A DNA stretch of 64,000 nt from contig JAGWXF010000002.1 of the NCBI GenBank assembly GCA_018970025.1, positions 143,591-207,590 on the forward strand, in the 5' to 3' direction. The notes beneath the pieces are model-generated. The model was not told where the DNA came from. It saw only the letters and a list, made by a program, of their open reading frames with translations, and made no database searches. The position numbers and the translations under genes are program-made. The stretch is from Actinomycetales bacterium (GTDB lineage: Bacteria > Actinomycetota > Actinomycetes > S36-B12). Positions 46,551-56,479 of this stretch are shown here, piece by piece. Each line of letters opens with the position of its first letter. The first letter of the stretch is position 1.

Positions 46551-47462
46551 TCAGGCGGCACGCCTGGCCGCCGCCAGGCCGACCGCGACGAAGGCCAGGC
46601 CCACCCCCGCCACCAGATGCCAGCCCAGGCTCGTGCCGCTGGTCGGCGCGACGACATCGAGCAGCAGGGCGCAGGACAGCTGCCCCGCGATGGACAGCAC
46701 CGCGAACACCAGCACCCCGATGATCGGCACCACCCAGGCGGCGATCACGATGAAGATCACCCCGACCAGGCCGCCGAGGTAGGCCCACCACGGCGCACCG
46801 CCCAGCGCGGACGGGTGATGCCCGGTCACCCAGGTCCCGGCGAAGATCGCAAGCAGCACGACGGTCCCGGTGAGGAAGTTCAGCATCGTCCCAGGGGTCG
46901 GCTGGCCCGTGGCCCGGGTGATGCGACCGTTGAAGGCCTGCTGCACCGAGGTGCCCGCTCCGACCAGGAAGCACGTGGCAACGGCGAGCAGCGAGAAGCT
47001 CGCCGCCCCGAAGCGATCCGAGACCGCGATCATCACCGCGGTGAAGGCGAGCGCCGCCGACAGCACCCGCCGCAGGGTCACCGGCTGCCTGCCCGCCGGG
47101 CCCAGGCCAATGCGGTCGACGATGATCGAGTTGGCGCTCTGCCCGGCGACCACCGCCACCGTGAAGACCGCCACGCCGAGCATGGGCACGGTGACCGCCT
47201 GGGCGCCGACGAACAGGCCGCCGACGATCCCGCCCAGCAGCTGCCACCAGGCCAGCTCGCCGCGGCGCAGGGCAGCGGGCAGGCCGCGCACCGCCTCGCG
47301 GGTCTTCGGCAGCAGCAGGAAGGCGAGGCTGAGTACCAGGCCGAGGCTGAAGCTATAGGCAGCAGCCTCGATGCCATTGCCGAGATAGCTGCTGAGCTCG
47401 CCGTTGACCCGCGACTGGGTCGCCGTCAGCACCCCGAAGACATAGGCGCCGATGAGCGGCAC
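46551..47462 (-). CDS. DMT superfamily transporter, YdcZ/DUF606 type
   Basis: 303 residues with about ten hydrophobic segments arranged as two DUF606 repeats; GAYVFGVLTATQSRVNGEL opens repeat 1, and GAGTSVQQAFNGRITRATGQ repeats the same motif in repeat 2. Cytoplasmic membrane exporter or permease of unknown cargo. No ATG exists near the start; I choose GTG at 47462 (VPLIGAYVFG), 25 nt after the purH stop. It sits between purH and folD. Confidence 0.8.
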   Translation of the reverse strand: MPLIGAYVFGVLTATQSRVNGELSSYLGNGIEAAAYSFSLGLVLSLAFLLLPKTREAVRGLPAALRRGELAWWQLLGGIVGGLFVGAQAVTVPMLGVAVFTVAVVAGQSANSIIVDRIGLGPAGRQPVTLRRVLSAALAFTAVMIAVSDRFGAASFSLLAVATCFLVGAGTSVQQAFNGRITRATGQPTPGTMLNFLTGTVVLLAIFAGTWVTGHHPSALGGAPWWAYLGGLVGVIFIVIAAWVVPIIGVLVFAVLSIAGQLSCALLLDVVAPTSGTSLGWHLVAGVGLAFVAVGLAAARRAA

Positions 47463-47487
47463 CCGGCGGGTCAGCCAGGGCGATCGG

Positions 47488-49056
47488 CTAGTGGAGGAAA
47501 TGTCGCGTCCCGGTGAGGTACATGGTGATCCCGGCGGCCCTCGCAGCGGCGATGACCTCCTCGTCGCGCACGGATCCGCCCGGCTGGACCACGGCACGAA
47601 CACCCGCCTCGGTGAGCACCTCCAGGCCGTCCGGGAAGGGGAAGAAGGCATCCGATGCGGCCACGCTCCCGCGTGCGCGATCGCCTGCGCGCTCCACCGC
47701 CAGGCGCGCGGCATCGACGCGGTTCACCTGGCCCATGCCCACCCCGACTGCGGCCTGGCCGGTGGCCAGCAGGATGGCATTGGACTTCACCGCGCGCACC
47801 GCACGCCAGGCGAAGGCGAGGTCGCGCATCGTCGAGTCGTCCGCCGCATCGCCGCAGGCAAGGGTCCAGGTCGCCGGGTCATCGCCTGGGGCGTCCAGGC
47901 GATCCGCGCCCTGCAGCATCATCCCGCCGGTGATCGGCCGCAGGTCGAGCTGGAAGCCCGGGCTCGGGCTGGCGACCTGCAGCACTCGTAGATTCGGCTT
48001 CGCAGCGAGGATCGCCAGGGCCTGCGGCTCGTACGCGGGAGCCACGACCACCTCGGTGAACACCTCGGCCACGGCCGCAGCCATCTCGGCGGTCACCTCG
48101 CGATTGGCTGCCACCACGCCGCCGAAGGCCGAGATCGGATCGGTGTCGAAGGCCTTGCGGTAGGCGTCCGCGATATCCGCGCCCACCGCGATCCCGCATG
48201 GGTTGGCATGCTTGATGATGGCGACCGCAGGATCGGCATGGTCATAGGCCGCGCGCCGGGCGGCGTCCGCATCGATGGTGTTGTTGTACGACATCTGCTT
48301 GCCCTGCAGGTGCGTTGCCGCAGCGAGCCCGCCCGGGTAGTGGGCCGATCGGTAGACGGCAGCCTGCTGATGCGGGTTCTCGCCATAGCGCAGCACGTCG
48401 CCGCGCACCCAGGCGGCGCCGACCCAGGCCGGGAATCCGCCGCCCTCCTCGTCAGGCGCGACGACATTGCCCATCCAGGACGCAACGGCGATGTCGTAGG
48501 TGGCGGTATGGACGAAGGCATCGGCGGCGAGCCGGGCCCGCTGGGCGTGGGTGAAGCCCCCGCTCCCGAGCGCCTCGATGACCTGCGGGTACTGGGACGG
48601 GCTGGTGACGACGGCGACATTGGCGTAGTTCTTCGCCGAGGCCCGGACCATCGCCGGCCCGCCGATGTCGATCTGCTCGACACAGCCATCGATATCGGCC
48701 CCTGCGGCGACGGTGTCCTGGAAGGGGTAGAGGTTCACCACGACCAGCTCGAAGGGGGCGATGCCCAGCTCGGCGAGCTGCTGCACGTGCTCAGGCTTGC
48801 GCAGGTCGGCCAGCAGTCCGGCATGGACCCCCGGATGCAGGGTCTTGACCCGGCCGTCCAGGCACTCGGGGAAGCCGGTCACCTCGCCGACCGCGGTGAC
48901 CGAAAGCCCGGCATCGGCGATCACCGCGGCGGTGGAGCCGGTGGAGACGATCTCGACACCTGCCGCGGCAAGCTCGCGTGCCAGGTCGACCAGCCCCTCC
49001 TTGGCATAGACCGACACCAGGGCACGTCGAATGACCGTGCGTCCCTCGTCCGCCAC
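47488..49056 (-). CDS. purH: Bifunctional AICAR transformylase/IMP cyclohydrolase
   Basis: 522 residues. The N-terminal MGS-like IMP cyclohydrolase domain ([38 protein letters not shown]) and the C-terminal transformylase domain ([36 protein letters not shown]) are complete. It performs the last two steps of IMP synthesis. I choose the GTG at 49056 with AGGAAGGGAG just upstream rather than the GTG at 49074 overlapping purN. Confidence 0.97.
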   Translation of the reverse strand: MADEGRTVIRRALVSVYAKEGLVDLARELAAAGVEIVSTGSTAAVIADAGLSVTAVGEVTGFPECLDGRVKTLHPGVHAGLLADLRKPEHVQQLAELGIAPFELVVVNLYPFQDTVAAGADIDGCVEQIDIGGPAMVRASAKNYANVAVVTSPSQYPQVIEALGSGGFTHAQRARLAADAFVHTATYDIAVASWMGNVVAPDEEGGGFPAWVGAAWVRGDVLRYGENPHQQAAVYRSAHYPGGLAAATHLQGKQMSYNNTIDADAARRAAYDHADPAVAIIKHANPCGIAVGADIADAYRKAFDTDPISAFGGVVAANREVTAEMAAAVAEVFTEVVVAPAYEPQALAILAAKPNLRVLQVASPSPGFQLDLRPITGGMMLQGADRLDAPGDDPATWTLACGDAADDSTMRDLAFAWRAVRAVKSNAILLATGQAAVGVGMGQVNRVDAARLAVERAGDRARGSVAASDAFFPFPDGLEVLTEAGVRAVVQPGGSVRDEEVIAAARAAGITMYLTGTRHFLH

Positions 49057-49070
49057 TGCCGCTCCCTTCC

Positions 49071-49640
49071 TCACCCTGGCCCGCCGTCATCGCTCAGCTG
49101 CGTCAGCACCTCAACGAGCAATGTCCGCTCCGCTGCCTTGATCCGTCCGTGCAGGGTGTCGACGGTATCCCCGGGCCGGACGTCCACCACCCGCTGGGCG
49201 ATGATCGGGCCGGTATCGACTCCCTCGTCGATGAAGTGGACGGTACAGCCGGTGACCGTCACACCTGCGTGGAGTGCATCGCGCACCGCATGCGCGCCCG
49301 GGAATGCCGGCAGCAGCGAGGGATGCACGTTGATGATCCGGTATTCGTAGCCCTGGACGAAGGCAGGCCCGAGGATGCGCATGAAGCCGGCCGCGACGAC
49401 CCAGGATGGCTCATAGCCACGCACGGCTGCCAGGAGTGCGTCATCCCAGGCCGGCCGGGCCGGAAAGTCGGCCGGATCGATGCATGCGGTCGCAATCCGG
49501 GCCTCGCGTGCCCGCAGCAGCGCCCCGCAGCCCGGGACGTCGCTGACGACGCCGACGACACGTGCTCGAAGCGGGGAGTCGAGCAGGGCCTGCAGGGTCG
49601 TCCCGGATCCCGATGCCAGGACCACCAGCCGTGCCGTCAC
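49071..49640 (-). CDS. purN: Phosphoribosylglycinamide formyltransferase
   Basis: 189 residues. [42 protein letters not shown] (catalytic Asn and His) and the catalytic Asp in VDTGPIIAQ. It transfers formyl from 10-formyl-THF to GAR in purine synthesis. The GTG at 49640 is 20 nt from the stop of the membrane-protein gene; purH follows. Confidence 0.96.
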   Translation of the reverse strand: MTARLVVLASGSGTTLQALLDSPLRARVVGVVSDVPGCGALLRAREARIATACIDPADFPARPAWDDALLAAVRGYEPSWVVAAGFMRILGPAFVQGYEYRIINVHPSLLPAFPGAHAVRDALHAGVTVTGCTVHFIDEGVDTGPIIAQRVVDVRPGDTVDTLHGRIKAAERTLLVEVLTQLSDDGGPG

Positions 49641-49660
49641 TCAGGTGAGCCTATTGGTCG

Positions 49661-50389
49661 TCAGCTGGAGACGACTGCCTGCCCGTTGAACTGCCGGTAC
49701 ATATGCGCGGTGACCAGGGCGGCGAAGGGCAGGGTCAGCAGGGTCAGCACGCCGTAGAGGGTCCCGCCCAGCGCGGTCACCAGGAAGGTGAACAGCAGCA
49801 GCACCAGGGCCGGGCCGACATTGGCCCGGATGGCCCGTGCGCTTGCCGTGATCGACGCCCGCACGCCTGGGCCGCGGTCCAGGACATAGAAGGGGGCCAG
49901 TTGCAGGAAGAACACCACCAGCAGCCCCGGCACGCAGCACAGCAGCAGTCCCACGACCGTCAGGCCCAGGGTGGCCAGGGTGACCAGCACATACTGCGCG
50001 ATGTACTGCGAGGTGTGCAGATCCGAGAATGCCGGGGCCTGGCCCGTGGTCGCGCGCAGCGCTGCCTGGTAGACCCCGATCGTTGCGACGGTCGCCAGCA
50101 GCCCGACGCCGACGGCAGTCGTGATGGCGAGCAGGGAGCCGGCTCCGAGCGCAGCCTCGCAGGCCGCCTGCTGGCCGGGCGACTGCGGGTTGGTGCAGTC
50201 GATCATGATGTTCTGGATCGGCCCGGTTGCGACCTGCTGGATCATCTGGATCACGGCCACAACGGCGGCAAGTGCGATGAAGGGCACCGGATACCGCCGA
50301 AACGTCGCGAACGACCAGCTGATCGCTGCCCCGACGCTCGGCCGGCCCGGAGGCATGCTCGCTGGGCCGCCCTCCCCGGGCATGCTCAT
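49661..50389 (-). CDS. Hypothetical multi-pass membrane protein
   Basis: 242 residues with about five hydrophobic segments after a Gly/Pro-rich start; the layout (ISWSFATFRRYPVPFIALAA, LLCCVPGLLVVFFLQLAPFYVLD, ARAIRANVGPALVLLLFTF) resembles DUF975-like or glycerophosphodiester phosphodiesterase membrane domains. The ATG at 50389 has GGGAG 7 nt upstream and overlaps the DUF6350 stop. Function unknown; it is translationally coupled to DUF6350. Confidence 0.75.
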   Translation of the reverse strand: MSMPGEGGPASMPPGRPSVGAAISWSFATFRRYPVPFIALAAVVAVIQMIQQVATGPIQNIMIDCTNPQSPGQQAACEAALGAGSLLAITTAVGVGLLATVATIGVYQAALRATTGQAPAFSDLHTSQYIAQYVLVTLATLGLTVVGLLLCCVPGLLVVFFLQLAPFYVLDRGPGVRASITASARAIRANVGPALVLLLFTFLVTALGGTLYGVLTLLTLPFAALVTAHMYRQFNGQAVVSS

Positions 50390-51666
50390 GACCTGCTCCC
50401 TTCGGTCGCCTGCTGCGAAGCCGCGGCCAGGACTCGCTCCCGGCGCGGACGCAGGATAAGGGCGGCCGGAATCGCGCCGACCAGCAGCAGCCCCATCACC
50501 GCCATTGCCACCGCAGGCGGGTTCGGCCCGAGGTCCGTCATCCGTTCCTGGCCCAGGGATCCGCGGGCGAGCACCGACATCACCGCCATGCCGACCCCGG
50601 CCAGTGCGCAGGCGGCGACCGCCATGGCCATCCGATAGGCGACCGGCCGTCGCGCCGACCGCGCCACGTACCACCCCACGAGGAGCCCGGCCACCGGCCC
50701 GATCGCCATCGGCAGCATCGGCCACTCCAGCGAGCGGGACGGGATCGCGGCCAGCAGCGGGAATGGCGGCAGCATGGTCGTGGATGAAATGGCGTTGAAG
50801 GGCGCGGCCAGCACGTCAGGGCCCAGCGACACGCCGGAACCGAGGGCATAGGCGACCGCCCAGGTGGCGACCACCGGCACGTACCCAAGCCCGAGCACCA
50901 GCAGGGCCAGCCCGCCGACCGGCCCGGCCTGCAGGGATTCGCTGACCGACAGGGCGCCGGAGAAGCTGATCACCAGGCTGGCGGCGGCGAGCATGCTGCC
51001 CAGGGCGAGCAGGGCGACGACGGCACAGGTCGCCGCACCCGCCACGACGCGCGCTGCGGCCGGCACCTCGTGGCGCAGGTGCTCCCCCGCCACCGTGCCG
51101 CGGTAGACCCCGAGGGCGATCGCCGCGAACGCCAGCACGAAGGCCGTGCAGAAGGCACGCGGTGCGGAGAGCCGCAGGTCGGGCGCCGAGACCACCCAGG
51201 CGGCGACGCCGATAGCGGCCGCGTAGAGCGCCGCCGTCCACCCGACCAGGGCCAGGGTCGCCCGCGCATCGGTGATCTGGCTGACCCGGCCCGCCCATCG
51301 ACCACCCATCCACAGCAGGGCGAATGGCACGATGGCGAGCCCCCACGGCATCAGGGAGTAGGACGCCCCGTCGACGCGCACCGGCACGTCATGGATGACC
51401 ACCCAGCCCAGCACCGACAGCCGAAGCGGGCCGGCCACCCCCTGCTCCCAGGCGGAGGACGCCAGCCAGGCAGCGAAGACCGGCGCGGCGACGGCGACGG
51501 CCCCGACGACCGCGGCCCAGGTGACGATCAGCGGGCATAGGTACCACAGCGACCGGATGGATGGACTAGCGCCCGCAGGCTCGTCCGAGAACCCGACATC
51601 GATGGCCTCGTCGTCCGGCAACGGGACCTTGGCCCCTCGCTCCCGATTGGCCGTCGACGCAGACAC
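50386..51666 (-). CDS. DUF6350 family membrane protein (PerM-like)
   Basis: 426 residues, about ten transmembrane segments with a hydrophilic N-terminal 40 residues. Its place between sucCD and purNH is typical for this actinobacterial family, one member of which (mycobacterial PerM) is linked to cell division and persistence. Start is GTG at 51666. Confidence 0.8.
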   Translation of the reverse strand: MSASTANRERGAKVPLPDDEAIDVGFSDEPAGASPSIRSLWYLCPLIVTWAAVVGAVAVAAPVFAAWLASSAWEQGVAGPLRLSVLGWVVIHDVPVRVDGASYSLMPWGLAIVPFALLWMGGRWAGRVSQITDARATLALVGWTAALYAAAIGVAAWVVSAPDLRLSAPRAFCTAFVLAFAAIALGVYRGTVAGEHLRHEVPAAARVVAGAATCAVVALLALGSMLAAASLVISFSGALSVSESLQAGPVGGLALLVLGLGYVPVVATWAVAYALGSGVSLGPDVLAAPFNAISSTTMLPPFPLLAAIPSRSLEWPMLPMAIGPVAGLLVGWYVARSARRPVAYRMAMAVAACALAGVGMAVMSVLARGSLGQERMTDLGPNPPAVAMAVMGLLLVGAIPAALILRPRRERVLAAASQQATEGSRS

Positions 51667-51745
51667 CTGCCAAGGCTCTCAGGCGAGCACCGAGCCGGTC
51701 TGCTTCGCCACGCGGTGCCGACCGGGCCATCCGGCTCACCGTGAC

Positions 51746-52147
51746 TCAGGCGAGCGACACTCCCACCTCGCTCGCAGCCGTGCGCAGCTGACGATCCACC
51801 GTCGCGAGGGGCCATCCGCCTCGCATGGCGACCTCGAGGTACGCCGCGTCGTAGGACGTGAGCCTTCGATCGACGGACAGCTGCATGATCGCAGGCGCAG
51901 CCGCCTCTTCGATGACGGCCACTGGCAGGGCGAGCACCTCCGCCAGTGTGGTGCGAGCAGCTTCGATGGGCATCCCTCGCTGCTGCACCTGCATCGACAA
52001 CACATTGGTGACCTCCAGCCGCCAGATGGTCGGCACCACTGGCACGAGCTCGTCGAGCACGTCGATGATGTCCCAGGCCGGGCAGCTGCCAGGCTCAGTG
52101 AGAAACCAATCGAGTGCAACCGATGCGTCGACCACCACGCTGTTCAC
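51746..52147 (-). CDS. vapC: PIN-domain toxin VapC
   Basis: 133 residues of the PIN ribonuclease fold. The acidic residues are visible: VVVDASVALDWF (first Asp), RLEVTNVL (Glu), LTSYDAAYLEVA (Asp) and LATVDRQL (Asp). VapC toxins cleave RNA, often initiator or other tRNAs. The ATG overlaps the antitoxin stop (ATGA). It lies inside the sucD-DUF6350 interval, where I would not expect a gene pair. Confidence 0.9.
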   Translation of the reverse strand: MNSVVVDASVALDWFLTEPGSCPAWDIIDVLDELVPVVPTIWRLEVTNVLSMQVQQRGMPIEAARTTLAEVLALPVAVIEEAAAPAIMQLSVDRRLTSYDAAYLEVAMRGGWPLATVDRQLRTAASEVGVSLA

Positions 52148-52416
52148 GATCGGCCCATGCGCTTGAGTTCGTCGATCTCCTCGTGCGTCGTCGTGAAGCC
52201 GGCATCAGCGAGGATCGCTCGCACGCGGTCACCACGACTTCGCACTTCCTGTGCGCTTGATCGGCGCATCGCTGGGACGAGACAGGCAACTGCTCGACCA
52301 TGCCGGGTGATTGTGATCGACTCACCAGCCTCCGCGCGGGTGACCAGTTCCGAGAGATGGGTCTTGGCCTCGAACAGCCCAATGAGGACCGTGTCGGACT
52401 TGGCAGAAGAGAGCAT
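52144..52416 (-). CDS. vapB: Antitoxin, Phd/YefM-type VapB
   Basis: 90 residues. IGLFEAKTHLSELVTRAEAG then ITITRHGRAVACLVP is the Phd/YefM DNA-binding fold; the C-terminal part (AILADAGFTTTHEEIDELKR) should wrap the toxin. I choose the ATG at 52416; the frame is open into the adjacent palindrome, which may be its operator. It would repress its own operon with VapC. Confidence 0.88.
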   Translation of the reverse strand: MLSSAKSDTVLIGLFEAKTHLSELVTRAEAGESITITRHGRAVACLVPAMRRSSAQEVRSRGDRVRAILADAGFTTTHEEIDELKRMGRS

Positions 52417-52430
52417 GACCCGACCATATC

Positions 52431-52484
52431 CCCGCTTGAAGCTCATTTCAACCAGAAATCTGGTTGAAATGAGCTTCAAGCGGG
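52431..52484. terminator. 54-bp perfect palindrome between sucD and vapB
   Basis: Perfect 26-bp arms (52431-52456 and 52459-52484) around two A residues, beginning 1 nt after the sucD stop on the minus strand and ending 14 nt before the vapB ATG. The centre (TTTCAACCAG...CTGGTTGAAA) is AT-rich for this genome. It could terminate sucCD transcription, serve as the VapBC operator, or mark the insertion site of the module. No U-tract follows. Confidence 0.75.
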
Positions 52485-52485
52485 C

Positions 52486-53355
52486 CTACCGGGACATGAT
52501 CGCGCGCATCAGCCGAGCCGTCTCGGATGGGGTCTTTCCGACCCGTACCCCAACGGCCTCGAGGGCCTCCTGCTTGGCGGCGGCCGTGCCAGCGGAGCCG
52601 GAGACGATGGCACCGGCATGGCCCATGGTCTTGCCCTCGGGGGCGGTGAAGCCTGCGACGTAGCCGACCACCGGCTTGGTCACGTGCTCGGCGATGTAGG
52701 CCGCAGCGCGCTCCTCGGCATCGCCGCCGATCTCGCCGATCATCACGATGGCATCGGTCTCGGGATCGTCCTGGAATGCCGCGAGGCAGTCGATATGCGT
52801 CGTGCCGATGATCGGATCGCCGCCGATGCCGACGCAGGTGGAGAAGCCGATGTCGCGCAGTTCGTACATCATCTGGTAGGTCAGCGTGCCGGACTTGGAG
52901 ACGAGCCCGATCCGCCCGGCCTTGGTGATGTCCGAGGGGATGATCCCGGCATTGGACTTCCCAGGGCTGATGATGCCGGGGCAGTTCGGGCCGATCAGCC
53001 GGGTGGCGCCGCTGTTGTGCGCATGCTGGAAGAACTGAGCCGTGTCGTGCACCGGGATGCCCTCGGTGATGACCACGGCCAGCGGGATCCGCGCATCGAC
53101 TGCCTCGATCACGGCCGCCTTGGCGAAGCGCGGGGGCACGAACACCACCGACACGTTCGCCCCGGTCGCCGCCATCGCATCGCCGACGCTGTCGAACACC
53201 GGGATGCCGTCGACCTGCTGGCCCGCCTTGCCCGGGGTCACCCCAGCGACGACCGATGCGCCGGAGGCGACCATGCGGCGGGTGTGCTTGGTGCCCTCCG
53301 AGCCGGTCATGCCCTGGACGCAGATCCTGCTGCCCTCATCGAGCCAGATAGCCAT
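52486..53355 (-). CDS. sucD: Succinyl-CoA ligase alpha subunit
   Basis: 289 residues. CoA-binding Rossmann fold ([19 protein letters not shown]), [19 protein letters not shown], and the phosphorylated histidine in [12 protein letters not shown]. With SucC it interconverts succinyl-CoA and succinate, making GTP or ATP. The ATG at 53355 is 10 nt after the sucC stop. Confidence 0.97.
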   Translation of the reverse strand: MAIWLDEGSRICVQGMTGSEGTKHTRRMVASGASVVAGVTPGKAGQQVDGIPVFDSVGDAMAATGANVSVVFVPPRFAKAAVIEAVDARIPLAVVITEGIPVHDTAQFFQHAHNSGATRLIGPNCPGIISPGKSNAGIIPSDITKAGRIGLVSKSGTLTYQMMYELRDIGFSTCVGIGGDPIIGTTHIDCLAAFQDDPETDAIVMIGEIGGDAEERAAAYIAEHVTKPVVGYVAGFTAPEGKTMGHAGAIVSGSAGTAAAKQEALEAVGVRVGKTPSETARLMRAIMSR

Positions 53356-53365
53356 TGCGCGCCCT

Positions 53366-54553
53366 CTACTTCCGCGCCTTGCGCTCAGCGGCCAGCTGGG
53401 CCACCCGACGCGCGGCGTCATCCATGGTGTCGACGAGTTCGATCAGGGGGTGGTCCGCGGCCGTGAGGATGGCCCGGCCCTCGACGGCGTTGTTGCCGTC
53501 GATGCGGGCCACGATCGGCTTGGTCAGCGGCGCGCCCTTCGACTGGAGCATCTCCAGGGCCTGCAGCACGCCGTTGGCGACCGCATCGCAGGCGGTGATG
53601 CCGCCGAAGACATTCACGAACACGGCCTCGACCTGCGGGTCATTGAGGACGATATCCAGGCCGTTGGCCATCACCTCGGCGCTCGCCCCGCCGCCGATGT
53701 CCAGGAAGTTGGCCGGCTTGACGCCGCCGAACTCCTCCCCGGCATACGCGACGACGTCCAGGGTGCTCATCACCAGGCCGGCGCCATTGCCGATGATCCC
53801 GACCTCGCCGTCCAGCTTGACGTAGTTGAGGTCGAGGTCCTTGGCCCGCAGCTCGATCGGGTCGGTGCCCTCGCGGTCGATGAAGTCCGCATGCGACGCA
53901 TGGCGATAGTGGGCGTTGTCGTCCAGCGTCACCTTGCCGTCGAGGGCCAGGACCTGGCCGTCCGGGGTGAGCACCAGCGGGTTGACCTCGACCAGGGTGG
54001 CGTCCTCGTCCACCATCACGGTCCACAGGTTGACCAGGATGTCAGCCACCTGATCGGCGACCTTGGCCGGGAACTTCGCCGCCTCGACGATCTCCCGGGC
54101 CTTGTCCGGCGTCACCCCGCGCAGGGCATCCACGCGAATCCGGGCCAGTGCCTCGGGCTTGGTCGCGGCGACCTCCTCGATGTCCATGCCGCCCTCGACG
54201 CTGGCCATGGCCAGGAAGGCCCGATTGGCTCGGTCGAGCAGGAAGGACACGTAGTACTCCTCGGCGATATCGCTCGCCGGGGTGACCAGGATCCGACGCA
54301 CGACATGCCCCTTGATGTCGAGGCCGAAGATCGCGCGCGACTTCTCGGTCGCCTCGTCGGGGGTCTGGGCGAGCTTCACGCCGCCGGCCTTGCCGCGCCC
54401 GCCGGTCTTGACCTGGGCCTTGACCACCACGGCCGACCCGATCTTTCGCGTTGCCTCGTGCACCGCATCCGGGGAGTAGCAGACCTCGCCCGCGGTCACC
54501 GGGACGTGGTGCTTGCCGAACAGGTGCTTGGCCTGGTACTCGTACAGGTCCAC
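53366..54553 (-). CDS. sucC: Succinyl-CoA ligase beta subunit
   Basis: 395 residues with an ATP-grasp fold: [59 protein letters not shown] and [19 protein letters not shown]. It is the nucleotide-binding subunit of the TCA-cycle enzyme and starts the sucCD operon. Confidence 0.97.
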   Translation of the reverse strand: MDLYEYQAKHLFGKHHVPVTAGEVCYSPDAVHEATRKIGSAVVVKAQVKTGGRGKAGGVKLAQTPDEATEKSRAIFGLDIKGHVVRRILVTPASDIAEEYYVSFLLDRANRAFLAMASVEGGMDIEEVAATKPEALARIRVDALRGVTPDKAREIVEAAKFPAKVADQVADILVNLWTVMVDEDATLVEVNPLVLTPDGQVLALDGKVTLDDNAHYRHASHADFIDREGTDPIELRAKDLDLNYVKLDGEVGIIGNGAGLVMSTLDVVAYAGEEFGGVKPANFLDIGGGASAEVMANGLDIVLNDPQVEAVFVNVFGGITACDAVANGVLQALEMLQSKGAPLTKPIVARIDGNNAVEGRAILTAADHPLIELVDTMDDAARRVAQLAAERKARK

Positions 54554-54661
54554 CCGGGACTCCTCTTGGCTCGTCGACGCCCCTGCTGCCTCAGGCCCGG
54601 CCGTGAACCAAACTTCGCCCGGGCCGAGATGGGGTGAGCCTACTGAGGAGGTGACCGGCGC

Positions 54662-55072
54662 CTAGCCGACCGGGGTGTGATCTTGGACCCACTCAACGAT
54701 CTGCTGAGTTGGGGTCCCGGGAGTGAAGATCCGGGCGACTCCCATCCCCTCGAGCTCGGCGATGTCGTCCTCGGGGATGATCCCCCCGCCGAAGACGATG
54801 ATGTCGCCGGCGTCGCGCTGCCGGAGCAGATTCATCACCTCGGCGAACAGGGTCAGGTGGGCTCCGGAGAGGATCGATAGCCCGATGAGGTCGGCGTCCT
54901 CCTGGATCGCCGTGTCGACGATCTGGGCCGGGGTCTGATGCAGGCCGGTGTAGATCACCTCGATGCCCGCGTCCCGCAGGGCCCGGGCCACGACCTTGGC
55001 ACCCCGGTCATGGCCGTCCAGGCCGGGCTTGGCGACGATCACGCGGATGGGCCGCGGGGCGGGAGTCGACAC
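54662..55072 (-). CDS. Methylmalonyl-CoA mutase family small subunit (cobalamin-binding)
   Basis: About 136 residues. [20 protein letters not shown] contains the DxHxxG cobalamin-ligand motif, followed by the SxL motif in GLSILSGAH and the [11 protein letters not shown] loop of the B12-binding domain. It lacks a catalytic barrel, so it must pair with a separate large subunit such as that at 4973-6550. GTG at 55072 is my choice; other in-frame starts at 55096 and 55114 are possible. It lies beside sucCD, whose substrate is the mutase product. Confidence 0.87.
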   Translation of the reverse strand: MSTPAPRPIRVIVAKPGLDGHDRGAKVVARALRDAGIEVIYTGLHQTPAQIVDTAIQEDADLIGLSILSGAHLTLFAEVMNLLRQRDAGDIIVFGGGIIPEDDIAELEGMGVARIFTPGTPTQQIVEWVQDHTPVG

Positions 55073-55142
55073 GCGGGAACGATACCCCGCACCCACCTCG
55101 CCCTTCCCGGGCATCGGCCTGCTGGAACGATCGCGCACCGAC

Positions 55143-56390
55143 CTACCGGCTCGCACTCCACAGGCTGGCGATCGGGGTTGCCCAGACCCGATCGAGCAGT
55201 TCGAAGGTGGACGGGCCGGTATGCAGGACGAGCCCGCCGAGGAACCGATCCCCGATCCTGTCAGCAAGCCACGCCAGGTGCGCGGCATCCGTTGCCGACG
55301 GGGCGGCGGACGCCTTCACCTCGACTGCGACGACCCTTCCATCCCCGCGCTCGAGGACGAAGTCGATCTCCCGGTGCCCGCTGGTCGACCGCGCGTGGAA
55401 GATGCGGAAGGTGACGGGGCCGAGACTGGCGAGCGGGGAGATCTGCTGATGGACGAAGGTCTCCAGCACCCGGCCAAGGAGGGGACCATCGCGACGAACC
55501 GCTGGCAGTGCCGGCGCAAGGAATGCGGCATCGCACACCATCCGCTTCGGTGCCTTGGCAATGCTCGTGAGGCGATTGCTGGACCAGGACGGAACATCGA
55601 CGATGAGGTGCATGCGGGTGAGCAGGTCGTGGTACCTGCGGCCGGTGTCGGTCGCAATCCCTGCGGCAGTTCGCAGCGACTGATCGGTCGCCGTCATCCC
55701 GGAGACCGCGAGCACCGCGTCGAGGTACCGGCGCAGCAGGACACCATCCACCCGCTCGCCGATATCGATCGGGTCGCGGTGGACGATGTCGCTCAGGTAC
55801 GCGTCGATCCACAGGCGGCGGTCCGCGTCGCCGAGGGCGAGCGCTCCGGGGAATCCCGACCGGAGGGCGCAGGCCAGCACCTCGAGGAGATCGGCTCCGC
55901 CTGACGGGACGCTCCCGGGAACCGGCTCATCGGCAAGCATCGCCATCAGCGGATTGCCATGGGCGGCAGCCAGGCCCGCCGAACTGCTCGCCCGGATCTC
56001 CGCCTGGGTCATCGGTGCCATCGGGACGGTGATGACTCGACCGGTGCCGGCCCAGGCAGTCGCGCCGGCCTTCGGGTACGCGCTTCCCGTGAGGATGTAC
56101 CTGCCGCTTCCGCCGGCCTGGTCGACGGCCCGCTTCACGGCGCCGAGGACCTCCGGCACGGCCTGCCACTCGTCCAGGAGCACCGGTGTCGCCAGGCCGG
56201 CAAGGGCTGCATCCGGGTCGGCGACGAACACCGCCCGCTCCCTGGGCGCGTCGAGTCGCACGGTCTCCGCCGCGAGCCTCGCGGCCGTCGTTGTCTTGCC
56301 GACGGCACGTGCGCCGGTGATCAAGGCCGCAGGGAAGGCCGCCATGACCTGCTGCAGTCGCGCGTCAGCCCAGCGGGGATGGAGGGCCAC
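55143..56390 (-). CDS. AAA_14 / DUF4143 domain ATPase
   Basis: 415 residues. The N-terminal ATPase domain has Walker [13 protein letters not shown], Walker [11 protein letters not shown] and sensor ILTGSAYP; the C-terminal DUF4143 domain has a PD-(D/E)XK nuclease-like motif ([22 protein letters not shown]). Family function is unknown; members are scattered accessory genes. The GTG start is preceded by an AT-rich leader and a TAGACT -10-like box 6 nt upstream, suggesting a leaderless message. The setting between the mutase subunit and pcrA looks like an accessory insertion. Confidence 0.85.
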   Translation of the reverse strand: MALHPRWADARLQQVMAAFPAALITGARAVGKTTTAARLAAETVRLDAPRERAVFVADPDAALAGLATPVLLDEWQAVPEVLGAVKRAVDQAGGSGRYILTGSAYPKAGATAWAGTGRVITVPMAPMTQAEIRASSSAGLAAAHGNPLMAMLADEPVPGSVPSGGADLLEVLACALRSGFPGALALGDADRRLWIDAYLSDIVHRDPIDIGERVDGVLLRRYLDAVLAVSGMTATDQSLRTAAGIATDTGRRYHDLLTRMHLIVDVPSWSSNRLTSIAKAPKRMVCDAAFLAPALPAVRRDGPLLGRVLETFVHQQISPLASLGPVTFRIFHARSTSGHREIDFVLERGDGRVVAVEVKASAAPSATDAAHLAWLADRIGDRFLGGLVLHTGPSTFELLDRVWATPIASLWSASR

Positions 56391-56440
56391 CCGTGTAGTC
56401 TAGTAAAAAATAACGATCACCATAAGCATTTTCTTGCGAA
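56391..56440 (-). promoter_or_regulatory. AT-rich promoter of the DUF4143 gene
   Basis: TATTTTTTACTAGACT upstream of the GTG stands out from the high-GC background. TAGACT is well placed as a -10 box for a transcript starting at or near the start codon. No matching -35 box is clear. Confidence 0.5.
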
Positions 56441-56456
56441 CCTGCGCCGGCCGTGC

Positions 56457-56478
56457 CCTGGGCCTACGAGGCCTCAGG
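56457..56478 (-). terminator. Possible pcrA terminator
   Basis: A 9-bp stem with one bulged base and a 3-nt loop (CCTGGGCCT-acg-AGGCCtCAGG) begins 1 nt after the pcrA stop. There is no U-tract. Confidence 0.4.
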
Positions 56479-56479
56479 C

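Noticed and set aside
45169..47247. 692-codon minus-strand frame across scoB, folD and the transporter
   Set aside because: It overlaps three well-supported genes in other frames and its translation is low-complexity Arg/Gly/Ala with no family motifs.
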